7,713 bases of DNA from DATGFK01 sp040007395 (GCA_040007395.1 JBDTVG010000058.1:1-7713), one strand, 5' to 3'; positions 1 to 6,017 are shown, numbered from the stretch's first letter. Notes: generated by a model not told the origin, from the letters alone. Translations and numbers: made by a program.

Positions 1-69
1 ACTCGCCAGCGTTTACTCCGCGAGGCCCTTTAATTGTCTTACCTTCATGCCTATGATGGTCAGCCCTAG

Positions 70-100
70 CCCCTACATCTAATGCGTTTTTGTGTAGGGG
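70..100. terminator. Stem-loop downstream of agmatinase, possible terminator
   Basis: A perfect 8-bp inverted repeat, CCCCTACA at 70-77 and TGTAGGGG at 93-100, encloses a 15-base loop that contains a T run. It starts 26 bases beyond the agmatinase stop codon, where a 3'-end structure would be expected. No clear U-tract follows the stem on either strand, so intrinsic termination is uncertain. It could instead be an mRNA-stabilising hairpin. The other bases between 1 and 125 show nothing else I can support. Confidence 0.35.
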
Positions 101-125
101 TCGGGTCTGCCTCGCGCTGTATTCC

Positions 126-1040
126 TCAGCTAGCGTTCGGCGTGATAGCACCGCGGGACAGCATGATATAGTTCAGCGTCTTGTAGATCAACTTCGCAGC
201 GGTGAAGGCCGAAGCGTGCGCCCCCGGAGTCGGGCTGAGTTCGACACAATCAAAGGCGATGATTTTAGTGTTCTCCGCCACCGTGCGGATCAAATCCAGA
301 GAGTCATACCAGCCAATTCCGCCCGGTTCTGGGGTTCCCGTTGCCGGGAGGATGGACGGATCAAGGCCATCTACATCAATCGTCAGATAGACGGGGCGGT
401 TTTCCAGACTATCGCGCAACTGGTTTAAATAGCGCCGTTTGGTGTCACTGTGCATCGCTTCGGCAGTCCATGTCTTAACGCGATCCGTCTGGCGCATGAA
501 GGTCACTTCCTCCTGACACACCGAGCGAATCCCAAATTGCAACAGATGGGCATAAGGCAAGCAGCGCCGCATCGCGCAGGCATGGCTCCAAGGCGTGCCA
601 TCGAACGTGTTTCGCAGATCGCCGTGCGCGTCGATCTGCACAATGAGCAAGTTTGGATAGCGCAGCGCGAACGCTGCCACCACTCCCGGCGTGATCGTGT
701 GTTCGCCACCTAATGATACTAGCAGACGATCCTTCAAGGGGAGTTCGGTGACAGCACTGGTAATCGACTCGACAGCACTTTGCGGCGATGATAGATCGGG
801 ATGCAGAGTCGGCAAGGTATGCACACCATAATCGAGGGCCGCTTCCGACCCGACCTGTGTATCGTACAACTCGACCTGATTGGAAGCCTCAATAATCGCG
901 GCGGGGCCAAAGCGCGTCCCGCCGACATAGGAAGTCGTCATTTCAAGCGGCACAGGCAGCACCCATGCCGCACTGTTTTCGCGCTTGCTGCACTCATCGT
1001 CAAGGCCGAGGAAGCGTTCTGGATGGCGGTAATCACTCAA
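126..1040 (-). CDS. speB: Agmatinase (ureohydrolase family)
   Basis: Predicted to hydrolyse agmatine to putrescine and urea in the cytosol, using a binuclear manganese centre. The 304-residue protein matches the usual length of about 300. All expected metal ligands are visible: His114 in GGEHTIT, Asp137/His139/Asp141 in DAHGD, and Asp222/Asp224 in DVDGLDPS, followed by the family signature TGTPEPGG at about 234-241. The SHACAMRR stretch at 152-159 is typical of agmatinases rather than arginases. Substrate identity is nevertheless inferred from motifs, and guanidinobutyrase or another ureohydrolase activity cannot be excluded. The start is TTG at 1040, two bases after the stop of the upstream repeat-protein gene and with only a weak AGG about 10 bases upstream, which suggests translational coupling. 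It is the last gene of a three-gene minus-strand cluster with the deoxyhypusine-synthase-like gene, and could feed putrescine to that enzyme. Confidence 0.93.
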   Translation of the reverse strand: MSDYRHPERFLGLDDECSKRENSAAWVLPVPLEMTTSYVGGTRFGPAAIIEASNQVELYDTQVGSEAALDYGVHTLPTLHPDLSSPQSAVESITSAVTELPLKDRLLVSLGGEHTITPGVVAAFALRYPNLLIVQIDAHGDLRNTFDGTPWSHACAMRRCLPYAHLLQFGIRSVCQEEVTFMRQTDRVKTWTAEAMHSDTKRRYLNQLRDSLENRPVYLTIDVDGLDPSILPATGTPEPGGIGWYDSLDLIRTVAENTKIIAFDCVELSPTPGAHASAFTAAKLIYKTLNYIMLSRGAITPNAS

Positions 1041-1042
1041 GG

Positions 1043-1243
1043 TTAGTCTGCCTGTGATGGAAAATCGACTACGAATACTTTTTTGTCAGCACGTTTAGGG
1101 TCATCGACCACATAGACTTTCTTATCGGCGTGCCGCTCGAAGTCCACGACAAAGACTTTCTCGTCAGCCTTCGACGCGAGATCGACGAGAAATACTTTGT
1201 AGTCTGCCTTCGCCGGATTCTCTACGAAGAATACTTTCGGCAT
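1043..1243 (-). CDS. 13-residue tandem-repeat protein, DUF6150/septoil-knot-like
   Basis: This 66-residue protein consists of Met-Pro followed by five back-to-back 13-residue repeats, the last one residue short, with nothing else. The consensus is roughly K-V-[FY]-x-V-[DE]-x-x-x-[KRHQ]-A-D-x: a hydrophobic beta strand, a turn, then an invariant Ala-Asp. The DNA copies have diverged, so the repeat is held at protein level. From memory, the pattern resembles DUF6150, whose Ureaplasma member has been described as a very small 7_1-knotted protein; I could not test this by search. There is no signal peptide, cysteine or membrane segment. AAAGGA at 1252-1257, 8 bases before the ATG, is a good ribosome site. 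The gene lies 60 bases after the dhs-like stop and 2 bases before agmatinase, so it is probably co-transcribed and may couple agmatinase translation. Its function is unknown. Confidence 0.85.
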   Translation of the reverse strand: MPKVFFVENPAKADYKVFLVDLASKADEKVFVVDFERHADKKVYVVDDPKRADKKVFVVDFPSQAD

Positions 1244-1276
1244 TGCGCTGGTCCTTTCTTTACCTTAATTGCGAGT

Positions 1277-1294
1277 CCGGCGCATTGCGTCCGG
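1277..1294 (-). other. Intercistronic hairpin between dhs-like and repeat-protein genes
   Basis: CCGGCGC at 1277-1283 pairs with GCG and CCGG at 1287-1294, with a single bulged base at 1290 and a 3-base loop. In the minus-strand transcript it forms just after the dhs-like stop codon (1304-1306) and about 20 bases upstream of the ribosome site of the repeat gene. No U-tract follows. It is more likely an mRNA processing or stability element than a full terminator, since the downstream genes need read-through or their own promoter. Confidence 0.35.
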
Positions 1295-1303
1295 GTTATT
1301 CTC

Positions 1304-2407
1304 CTACGACTCGTCGTCCGATTGGTTGGCCTCGAACGCCTTTTGCAGTTGATCCATAATCTCGACGCGCCGATCATAGAGTCGCTTGAGTGGACGCTTG
1401 CGCCCCACGTTCAGCGCGTAAGCCGTCATGATTGGCCACGCAATCGTTGAATCGCAATAGCATACCACTGTATCTGGCAACTGCTCAGGATCGATCTTGC
1501 CCCATGTCACGGCCTCGGAAGGGGTCGCGCCGGACAGTCCGCCTGTATCGGGGCGTGCATCAGTGAACTGGATGAAGTAGTCGTGTCCGCGCTCCGGGAT
1601 ATTGAGAATTTCTTGCATCTGTGGTTCGGTTTGCAGCGCGAAATTTTTCGGGCTACCTCCACCGAAGATCACAACAGCGCTTTTGCCGCCACTGGCTTTG
1701 GCGTTATGGACAATGGCAGTACTCTCGTTTACATCGTGTTCGACATCTAGTTCGAGTTTGTTACCCGCCAATCGTAGTGCCGCAACATTCATGCCCAGCG
1801 TCGAATCGCCGGGGCTAGAGGTGTAGATCGGCACGGCGTGGGCGTAAGCCGCGCTCAGAATTGAGCGATGCTGCGTGCCAAGCCCTCGCGCCATAAGTGC
1901 ATCTTCGGCTTCCCGCACATATTTACCCAACAAATAGTGCATCTCGGAAGTTCCCATTTTGCGCTGAAATTCCGGTGCGACCATGATCTTCCGCAAAAAC
2001 GCATCTGAATCCAGCAACACAGATTGATCAAAAACTATGTCATAGATGCGAATGAGTTTTTCATCGCGCAGTTGCACATCATCGACCTGTGGCGAGATGG
2101 CGAAAAGTTCCATACCGAGCGAGTAGTGGATGTCGTGGTACAGGTTCGCGCCTGTCGAAACAATCCAATCGACCAGCCCTGCCTCGATCAGCGGTACGAC
2201 AGTGGCAAAGCCCAGCCCCGCCGGAGTCATCGCCCCAGAGATCGTCAGGCCAACCGTTACGCCATCCAGACAGACTTTGTTGGCAAAGATTTGGCAAGCC
2301 TCACGTAAACGGCCTGCATTGTAGGCGTTGAAGTGGAGGTCAACCAGTTCTTGCACAGTCAACCCCGCCGTAACCGGAGTCGGCGTGATTTTACGTCCAG
2401 GTGGCAT
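1304..2407 (-). CDS. Deoxyhypusine synthase-like enzyme (bacterial, polyamine-modifying)
   Basis: A 367-residue member of the deoxyhypusine synthase fold family. The eukaryotic and archaeal enzyme transfers a butylamine group from spermidine via NAD and a covalent Lys imine. Seen here: STGANLYHD at about 84-92, GGGSPKNF at 249-256 whose Lys254 aligns with the catalytic Lys of human DHS, SGATPSEAVTWGK at 292-304, and DSTIAWPI at 319-326. Bacteria lack the eIF5A substrate, so this copy probably moves the aminobutyl group to a free diamine such as putrescine, giving homospermidine; that is inference. The ATG at 2407 is preferred over the one at 2431 because AAGGAAAG (2416-2423) sits 8 bases upstream of it, whereas the longer start would put that site inside the gene. 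It leads a minus-strand cluster ending in agmatinase, which fits a putrescine-consuming role. Confidence 0.88.
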   Translation of the reverse strand: MPPGRKITPTPVTAGLTVQELVDLHFNAYNAGRLREACQIFANKVCLDGVTVGLTISGAMTPAGLGFATVVPLIEAGLVDWIVSTGANLYHDIHYSLGMELFAISPQVDDVQLRDEKLIRIYDIVFDQSVLLDSDAFLRKIMVAPEFQRKMGTSEMHYLLGKYVREAEDALMARGLGTQHRSILSAAYAHAVPIYTSSPGDSTLGMNVAALRLAGNKLELDVEHDVNESTAIVHNAKASGGKSAVVIFGGGSPKNFALQTEPQMQEILNIPERGHDYFIQFTDARPDTGGLSGATPSEAVTWGKIDPEQLPDTVVCYCDSTIAWPIMTAYALNVGRKRPLKRLYDRRVEIMDQLQKAFEANQSDDES

Positions 2408-2415
2408 GTTACACT

Positions 2416-2423
2416 CTTTCCTT
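2416..2423 (-). promoter_or_regulatory. Ribosome binding site deciding the dhs-like start
   Basis: AAGGAAAG read on the minus strand, 8 bases before the ATG at 2407. It lies inside the 8-codon extension that begins at the upstream ATG (2431), so it argues for the shorter 367-residue protein. Confidence 0.7.
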
Positions 2424-2439
2424 AGCGACATTAACTGCG

Positions 2440-2471
2440 ACTATATTGATCTGCCTATCGCGCAAAGTCAA
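2440..2471 (-). promoter_or_regulatory. Candidate promoter of the dhs-like/repeat/agmatinase cluster
   Basis: On the minus strand, TTGACT (2466-2471) matches five of six -35 consensus bases. TATAGT (2440-2445) matches five of six -10 bases, but the spacer is 20 bases, longer than the ideal 17. A weaker -10 (CAATAT, 2443-2448) would give exactly 17. The site is about 30-65 bases upstream of the chosen start codon. Position and boxes are suggestive only. Confidence 0.35.
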
Positions 2472-2479
2472 TAGGGCAG
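2451..2479. promoter_or_regulatory. Inverted repeat over the candidate dhs promoter
   Basis: CTGCCTAT at 2451-2458 is the reverse complement of ATAGGGCAG at 2471-2479 apart from one extra base. The two arms flank a 12-base centre and overlap the spacer and -35 box of the candidate minus-strand promoter, which is where a repressor operator would sit. No regulator can be named. Confidence 0.3.
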
Positions 2480-2482
2480 TTG

Positions 2483-2500
2483 GATGATCACATGAACATC
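2483..2500. promoter_or_regulatory. Imperfect 18-bp palindrome in the divergent intergenic region
   Basis: An 18-base dyad with outer arms GATG/CATC and inner arms TCA/TGA; seven of nine base pairs match. It lies between the divergent dhs-like and htpG genes and has the size of a helix-turn-helix dimer site. Its function is unproven. Confidence 0.3.
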
Positions 2501-2510
2501 CCAATAACCT

Positions 2511-2520
2511 TCTGATCAGA
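2511..2520. promoter_or_regulatory. Perfect 10-bp palindrome TCTGATCAGA upstream of htpG
   Basis: TCTGATCAGA is a perfect 10-base palindrome that ends just before the candidate htpG promoter. It is followed by a direct repeat of TTCTTGC (2521-2527 and 2532-2538), one helical turn apart at 11 bases. No CIRCE-type element (TTAGCACTC with its inverted copy) is present, so HrcA control is not supported. These could be sites for another regulator or chance. Confidence 0.25.
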
Positions 2521-2523
2521 TTC

Positions 2524-2554
2524 TTGCGATTTTCTTGCAAAACATCGGTACTAT
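2524..2554 (+). promoter_or_regulatory. Candidate htpG promoter
   Basis: TTGCGA (2524-2529) and TACTAT (2549-2554) resemble -35 and -10 boxes with a long 19-base spacer, 45 bases upstream of the htpG start. The match is modest and no heat-shock sigma consensus is obvious. Confidence 0.25.
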
Positions 2555-2598
2555 CTCAGCAGAAGTTTATCTTAACAAAGTCTGGGGGGTAATTACCT

Positions 2599-4497
2599 AT
2601 GACCGATACAACACAATCTTATGAGTTTCGTGCGGAAGTTCAACAATTACTGAATATTCTGGTGCATTCACTGTACACAGATCGCGAGATTTTTCTGCGC
2701 GAACTTGTCTCGAATGCGTCAGACGCGATCAATCGGCTGCAATTTGAGATGCTCACCACCAAAGATGTCGTCGATCCTGACGCTGAACTGGCGATCCATA
2801 TCTCGGCAGATAAGGACGCGAAGACGATCACGATTAGTGATACCGGGATTGGCATGAACAAAGACGAAATGATCGCCAATCTGGGGACAATTGCCCATTC
2901 CGGTGCACAATCATTTCTCAACGCGCTCAAGGAAAAAGGCGACAGTTCAAGCGATATTATTGGTCAGTTCGGCATTGGCTTTTACTCGGTGTTCATGATT
3001 GCCGATACCGTCAGCGTCACGTCACGCTCGTTCCGCCCCGAAGATCAAGCTTACACATGGACTAGCGACGGCAGCAACGCCTTTACCATCGAACCCGCCG
3101 AAAAAACGACTCGTGGCAGTGACATTGTGATCCATGTCAAGGACGATGCCGAGGAGTTCCTGACCGACTATACGCTAGAACGCATTGTCAAGAAGCACTC
3201 GAACTATGTGGCCTTCCCGATCTATATTGGCGAAAAGGTAGTCAACGCCCAGCAAGCGCTGTGGCGACGTTCGCCTCGCGAAGTCACCGATCAGGAATAT
3301 CTGGACTTCTACAAGCAGTTGACCTTCGATTATGGTGAGCCGCTGCTGCACGTTCATCTGGTGAGCGATGCGCCTGTGCAGTTCTACAGTTTGTTATATA
3401 TCCCCTCGCGGCTGGATCGCGGGCTGTTCTCCGAAAACAATGAAAGTGGACCACAGCTTTATGCCCGCAAAGTCTTGATCCAGCAGCACGCTAAAGACCT
3501 GCTGCCGGCGTGGTTACGTTTTGTCGAGGGCGTGGTCGATTCGGAAGATCTGCCGCTGAATATCTCGCGAGAAACGGTGCAAGCCAACCGGGTCATGACT
3601 CGGCTCAAGACAACCTTAAGCAGTAAGCTGATCGGTGAACTTGAGACGCTTGCCACGAAAAAAGGTGAACCCAACGAAAATGAAGAAAAAGAAGACGACA
3701 AGTATATCGGCTTCTGGGACGAGTTCGGCAAGCTAGTCAAAGAAGGGGTCGCGACAGATGCGACCAACCGTACCCGCCTGACTCCGCTGCTGCGTTTCCA
3801 CAGTTCCACTGACGCGGACGGTTGGGTGTCGCTGCAACAATATCTTGATCGGATGGCCGAAGGTCAGGAAGAAATTTACTACTTGTTCGGTGAGGATGCG
3901 CGTTCGATTGCATACAGCCCCCATCTGGATGCATTCAAGTCGCGGGGCATTGAAGTCTTGTTCCTAACCGACACGATTGACAGCTTCATGATGAACGCCC
4001 TGACCGAGTTTCAGGGTCGGAAACTGACCAACGGCGCGGATGCCGATCTGGAATTGCCTGCCTCTCAAGATCAGCCTGACGAAAGCGAACCGCTATCTTC
4101 CGATGATTTGGGGACGCTACTCGAACGTTTCAAGCAAACGCTAGGAGATCGGGTGAGCGAGGTGCGCGAATCAAAGGTGCTCACCGAAAGTCCAGCACGA
4201 CTGGTCAGTGCCGACAAGGGCTTCGGTGCGGATATGGAGCGCGTCTATCGGATGCTTGACAAGGGCTTCAATGCCCCTAAGCGTATCCTCGAAATTAACC
4301 CGCGCCACCCACTGATCCGCAATCTGGCAACGCTTGGCGATAACCCAATCGTAGATGACATTGCAGAACAGCTTTTGGAAAGCGCCTTGCTGCTTGAAGG
4401 GATCTTGCCCAACCCGGCGGATATGGTTCCACGTATCCAGAAATTGATGGAAGCCGCCACTCGTCAGGATGGCAAAGCGGCTAAAGATTCAGACTAA
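2599..4497 (+). CDS. htpG: Molecular chaperone HtpG (bacterial Hsp90)
   Basis: A full-length 632-residue Hsp90 homologue, a cytosolic ATP-dependent dimeric chaperone. The N-terminal GHKL ATPase domain shows Glu35 and Asn39 in ELVSNASDA, DTGIGM at 81-86, the lid segment GTIAHSGAQSF at 96-106 and GQFGIGFYS at 122-130. The middle domain carries the catalytic-loop arginine Arg324 in NISRE (321-325). The C-terminal dimerisation region contains the conserved NPRHPLIRNL at 567-576, and there is no eukaryotic MEEVD tail, as expected in bacteria. A short highly charged stretch at about 354-368, rich in Lys and Glu, lies within the middle domain. The ATG at 2599 follows a run of six G (2584-2589) spaced 9 bases away. 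The gene appears monocistronic: it diverges from the dhs-like cluster and ends at a strong inverted repeat facing the convergent merR-family gene. Confidence 0.97.
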   Translation: MTDTTQSYEFRAEVQQLLNILVHSLYTDREIFLRELVSNASDAINRLQFEMLTTKDVVDPDAELAIHISADKDAKTITISDTGIGMNKDEMIANLGTIAHSGAQSFLNALKEKGDSSSDIIGQFGIGFYSVFMIADTVSVTSRSFRPEDQAYTWTSDGSNAFTIEPAEKTTRGSDIVIHVKDDAEEFLTDYTLERIVKKHSNYVAFPIYIGEKVVNAQQALWRRSPREVTDQEYLDFYKQLTFDYGEPLLHVHLVSDAPVQFYSLLYIPSRLDRGLFSENNESGPQLYARKVLIQQHAKDLLPAWLRFVEGVVDSEDLPLNISRETVQANRVMTRLKTTLSSKLIGELETLATKKGEPNENEEKEDDKYIGFWDEFGKLVKEGVATDATNRTRLTPLLRFHSSTDADGWVSLQQYLDRMAEGQEEIYYLFGEDARSIAYSPHLDAFKSRGIEVLFLTDTIDSFMMNALTEFQGRKLTNGADADLELPASQDQPDESEPLSSDDLGTLLERFKQTLGDRVSEVRESKVLTESPARLVSADKGFGADMERVYRMLDKGFNAPKRILEINPRHPLIRNLATLGDNPIVDDIAEQLLESALLLEGILPNPADMVPRIQKLMEAATRQDGKAAKDSD

Positions 4498-4519
4498 ATT
4501 AGCCTAAACCCGAAACATC

Positions 4520-4561
4520 TAACCCCTCGCTTCATTGCGCTTCACTCTGAGCGAGGGGTTA
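4520..4561. terminator. 12-bp inverted repeat shared by convergent htpG and merR-type genes
   Basis: TAACCCCTCGCT (4520-4531) and AGCGAGGGGTTA (4550-4561) form a perfect 12-bp stem with an 18-base loop, 22 bases after the htpG stop. The right arm is also coding on the minus strand, specifying residues near the C-terminus of the MerR-family protein (Ile-Thr-Pro-Arg-Ser). No T-rich tract follows either arm, so a classical intrinsic terminator is imperfect, but placement between convergent genes favours a bidirectional transcript-end structure. Confidence 0.65.
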
Positions 4562-4994
4562 TAGAACCATCACATAACCTCTGACCTTGTTGAGCCGCTT
4601 CGAGCGTCTCTATCCCTGCCATGCAGTCATCAAGCGTCGCACACTGACATTCAGTGGTTTGTTCCAACAGACTCCGCATCGTGTTGACTCGATTTTGTAG
4701 CACTTCTATTTCTGCCAATTTTTGCTTAGAAAGAGTATGCCAACGTGCTGACGGTGGCGTATCTATCGGAAATTCGTAGAACAATGTGCGAATTTCCCCG
4801 ACCGTAAAGCCAGCTTTCTGAGCCATTTGAATGCCCCGAATTTTCTGAATAACCGCTGCTTCGTACTGCCGCCGACCATTGATCCGCTGTGGTGCTGGCA
4901 AAAGCCCAACTCGTTCATAAAAGCGAATAGCCGACGTGCGGATACCCACTCGACTCGCCACTTCGCCAATGGTCAGTTGTTTCGGTTGCTCCAT
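4542..4994 (-). CDS. MerR-family transcriptional regulator with C-x-C-x5-C motif
   Basis: A 150-residue MerR-type regulator. The N-terminal winged helix (about 7-75) starts with LTIGEVASRVGI and contains IRFYERVGLL at 23-32, followed by a dimerisation helix at about 84-113. The effector region holds Cys116, Cys118 and Cys124 (C-x-C-x5-C), plus Cys141 near the end. This spacing matches the last three of four SoxR cluster cysteines, with Thr113 in place of the first. It does not match mercury MerR, which needs a Cys near position 82 (no Cys lies nearby) and a C-x8-C pair. The effector is therefore unknown: another metal, a thiol-reactive agent or oxidant. The ATG at 4994 has AAGGGG about 10 bases upstream, overlapping the opposite promoter's -35 box, so autoregulation is likely. 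The last residues are encoded inside the htpG-side hairpin. Confidence 0.9.
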   Translation of the reverse strand: MEQPKQLTIGEVASRVGIRTSAIRFYERVGLLPAPQRINGRRQYEAAVIQKIRGIQMAQKAGFTVGEIRTLFYEFPIDTPPSARWHTLSKQKLAEIEVLQNRVNTMRSLLEQTTECQCATLDDCMAGIETLEAAQQGQRLCDGSITPRSE

Positions 4995-5008
4995 AATATT
5001 TTCACCCC

Positions 5009-5039
5009 TTGACTTAAACTGCGGTTCAAATGCTAGAGT
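5009..5039 (+). promoter_or_regulatory. MerR-type promoter with 19-bp spacer and operator dyad
   Basis: TTGACT (5009-5014) and TAGAGT (5034-5039) are separated by exactly 19 bases, the over-long spacing characteristic of promoters activated by MerR-family DNA twisting. Between them lies a dyad, TTAAAC (5014-5019) and GTTCAA (5024-5029), with five of six pairs matching around a 4-base centre. It stands between the divergent regulator gene and the CC-protein operon, so it is the expected target of that regulator. Confidence 0.8.
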
Positions 5040-5044
5040 TCAAT

Positions 5045-5056
5045 TGTTGTACAACA
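5045..5056. promoter_or_regulatory. Perfect 12-bp palindrome at the predicted transcription start
   Basis: TGTTGTACAACA is a perfect palindrome beginning 6 bases after the -10 box, so it covers the expected start point of the operon transcript. It differs from the MerR-type dyad upstream and may be a second operator or a 5' RNA element. Confidence 0.4.
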
Positions 5057-5090
5057 TTCAGACGATAAATCACCTGTAGGCTATTTATTG

Positions 5091-5097
5091 AAAGGAG
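5091..5097 (+). promoter_or_regulatory. Ribosome binding site deciding the MerE-like start
   Basis: AAAGGAG, 5 bases before the ATG at 5103. An in-frame TTG at 5088 would include this site in the coding sequence, so the ATG is preferred. Confidence 0.75.
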
Positions 5098-5102
5098 CAG
5101 CA

Positions 5103-5586
5103 ATGCCTGAAACAATCGTTGAAAACTGCTGCCGTACTACGGACGATGGCAGTACCTATTGTATTACCCCGCGAAAACACACTGCCGATGAAAACATCGC
5201 AGTATTGAACCCTGAAACGGAGGCAGAGCAACCCTACCGTAATACATCGGCGACTCATAACGCGACGATTTGGCAATCCATCCGCAGTGTAGTGATGTTC
5301 GGTGTGGCATGTGTCACCAGCCCATGCTGCACACCGCTGATTGTACCGATTGTCCTCGTGCTGTTAGCGGGAACACCCGCCGCCGTGTGGATTACCCAAC
5401 ATCTTGGCTGGGTCTATGGGGGTCTGACGCTGCTTTCGGTAGTTAGTCTGGGGCTTGGGTTAACTTGGCTGCGGCAAAAGCCGGAGACGATGTCACGCTC
5501 TGCCAGCCGAAAAGCAGACTCGCAACCGACCAGTACGACAAATGCGACGACCAGTGAAGTAAACAGTCAACCAATTAGCCAAAATT
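5103..5586 (+). CDS. MerE-like small membrane protein, putative mercury/metal transporter
   Basis: A 161-residue protein with two hydrophobic segments, about 61-90 and 102-123. The first holds Cys70, Cys75 and Cys76 in ACVTSPCCTPL, and runs into LLAGTPAAVW. As I recall it, mercury transporter MerE has the same layout: a TCPCHLP motif, then an LAGT turn, then a second helix. A role moving Hg(II) or another soft metal across the inner membrane is therefore likely but not proven. Unlike MerE (about 78 residues), it has a 60-residue N-terminal extension with Cys9-Cys10 and Cys20, which could hand metal to or from the pore, and a polar Ser/Thr/Asn/Gln-rich tail from about 130. It is the first gene behind the MerR-type promoter, with two CC proteins downstream. 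The TGA stop occupies 5586-5588. Confidence 0.7.
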
Positions 5587-5606
5587 GAAGCGATCAGGAA
5601 TCTGTC

Positions 5607-5614
5607 AGAGAGGA
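5607..5614 (+). promoter_or_regulatory. Ribosome binding site supporting a GTG start
   Basis: AGAGAGGA ends 7 bases before the GTG at 5622, supporting that non-ATG start for the first CC protein. Confidence 0.65.
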
Positions 5615-5621
5615 ACCTTCC

Positions 5622-6017
5622 GTGCAAAGTGATACTACACCCCATAATGAAGTTATCGATGAAGTCGTGATTGCCTGCAATCCGAATGCCATTCCCGCCG
5701 AAATGAGAAATCAATGGGTTGAAAATGGCAAACAAGTCTATGCCGCTGTGTTGGAAGTGCAGGAAACGCCCGACGGCTATCAGTTTCGCCTGCCTTCCGA
5801 CTCGTCGATGCTGCTTAAGATAGCCAACTATATCAGCAATGAACGGCTGTGCTGCGCGTTCTTACACTTTACGCTGGAGATTACGCCGAACAGTGGCCCA
5901 TTCTGGTTACGCTTGGCAGGCGGTGAGGGGGTCAAAGCCTATATGCGATCTGTGTTCGAGGCGAATAGCTTACTACGCGAGCATGTTGCCGAGGCCGCAG
6001 GATTCCGAGCCGCATAA
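5622..6017 (+). CDS. Uncharacterised CC-motif protein, copy 1
   Basis: A 131-residue soluble protein of unknown function, with no signal peptide or membrane segment. It has three cysteines: Cys19 in IACNPNAI, and Cys77-Cys78 in NERLCCAFLHFTLEI, followed by FWLRL at 94-98 and a GEGVK turn. All three cysteines are kept in the paralogue encoded 49 bases downstream, and about half of the aligned residues are identical. In this copy the residue after the Cys pair is Ala, where copy 2 has Pro. The gene begins 33 bases after the MerE-like gene and is very probably in the same transcript. Vicinal cysteines next to a predicted metal transporter suggest cytosolic binding or relay of a soft metal; this is inference. 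I recall similar CC-P-F proteins as unnamed hypotheticals, but cannot name a family. Confidence 0.85.
   Translation: MQSDTTPHNEVIDEVVIACNPNAIPAEMRNQWVENGKQVYAAVLEVQETPDGYQFRLPSDSSMLLKIANYISNERLCCAFLHFTLEITPNSGPFWLRLAGGEGVKAYMRSVFEANSLLREHVAEAAGFRAA

Noticed and set aside
1..33. Possible C-terminal end of a plus-strand gene (TRQRLLREAL then TAA)
   Set aside because: The ten-residue fragment looks protein-like, but it is far too short to support a gene call; other frames are also open here.
1043..1243. CRISPR-like or microsatellite repeat with a 39-base period
   Set aside because: The repeats are degenerate at DNA level, have no spacers, and are explained by a 13-residue protein repeat in a good reading frame.
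2431..2431. Longer dhs-like start at the upstream ATG
   Set aside because: It would bury a good ribosome site (2416-2423) that is ideally spaced from the ATG at 2407.
2432..2598. CIRCE/HrcA site upstream of htpG
   Set aside because: The TTAGCACTC inverted repeat is absent.
3459..3809. Antisense open frames within htpG
   Set aside because: They are shadows of a strongly conserved gene on the other strand, with no ribosome site or recognisable protein motif.
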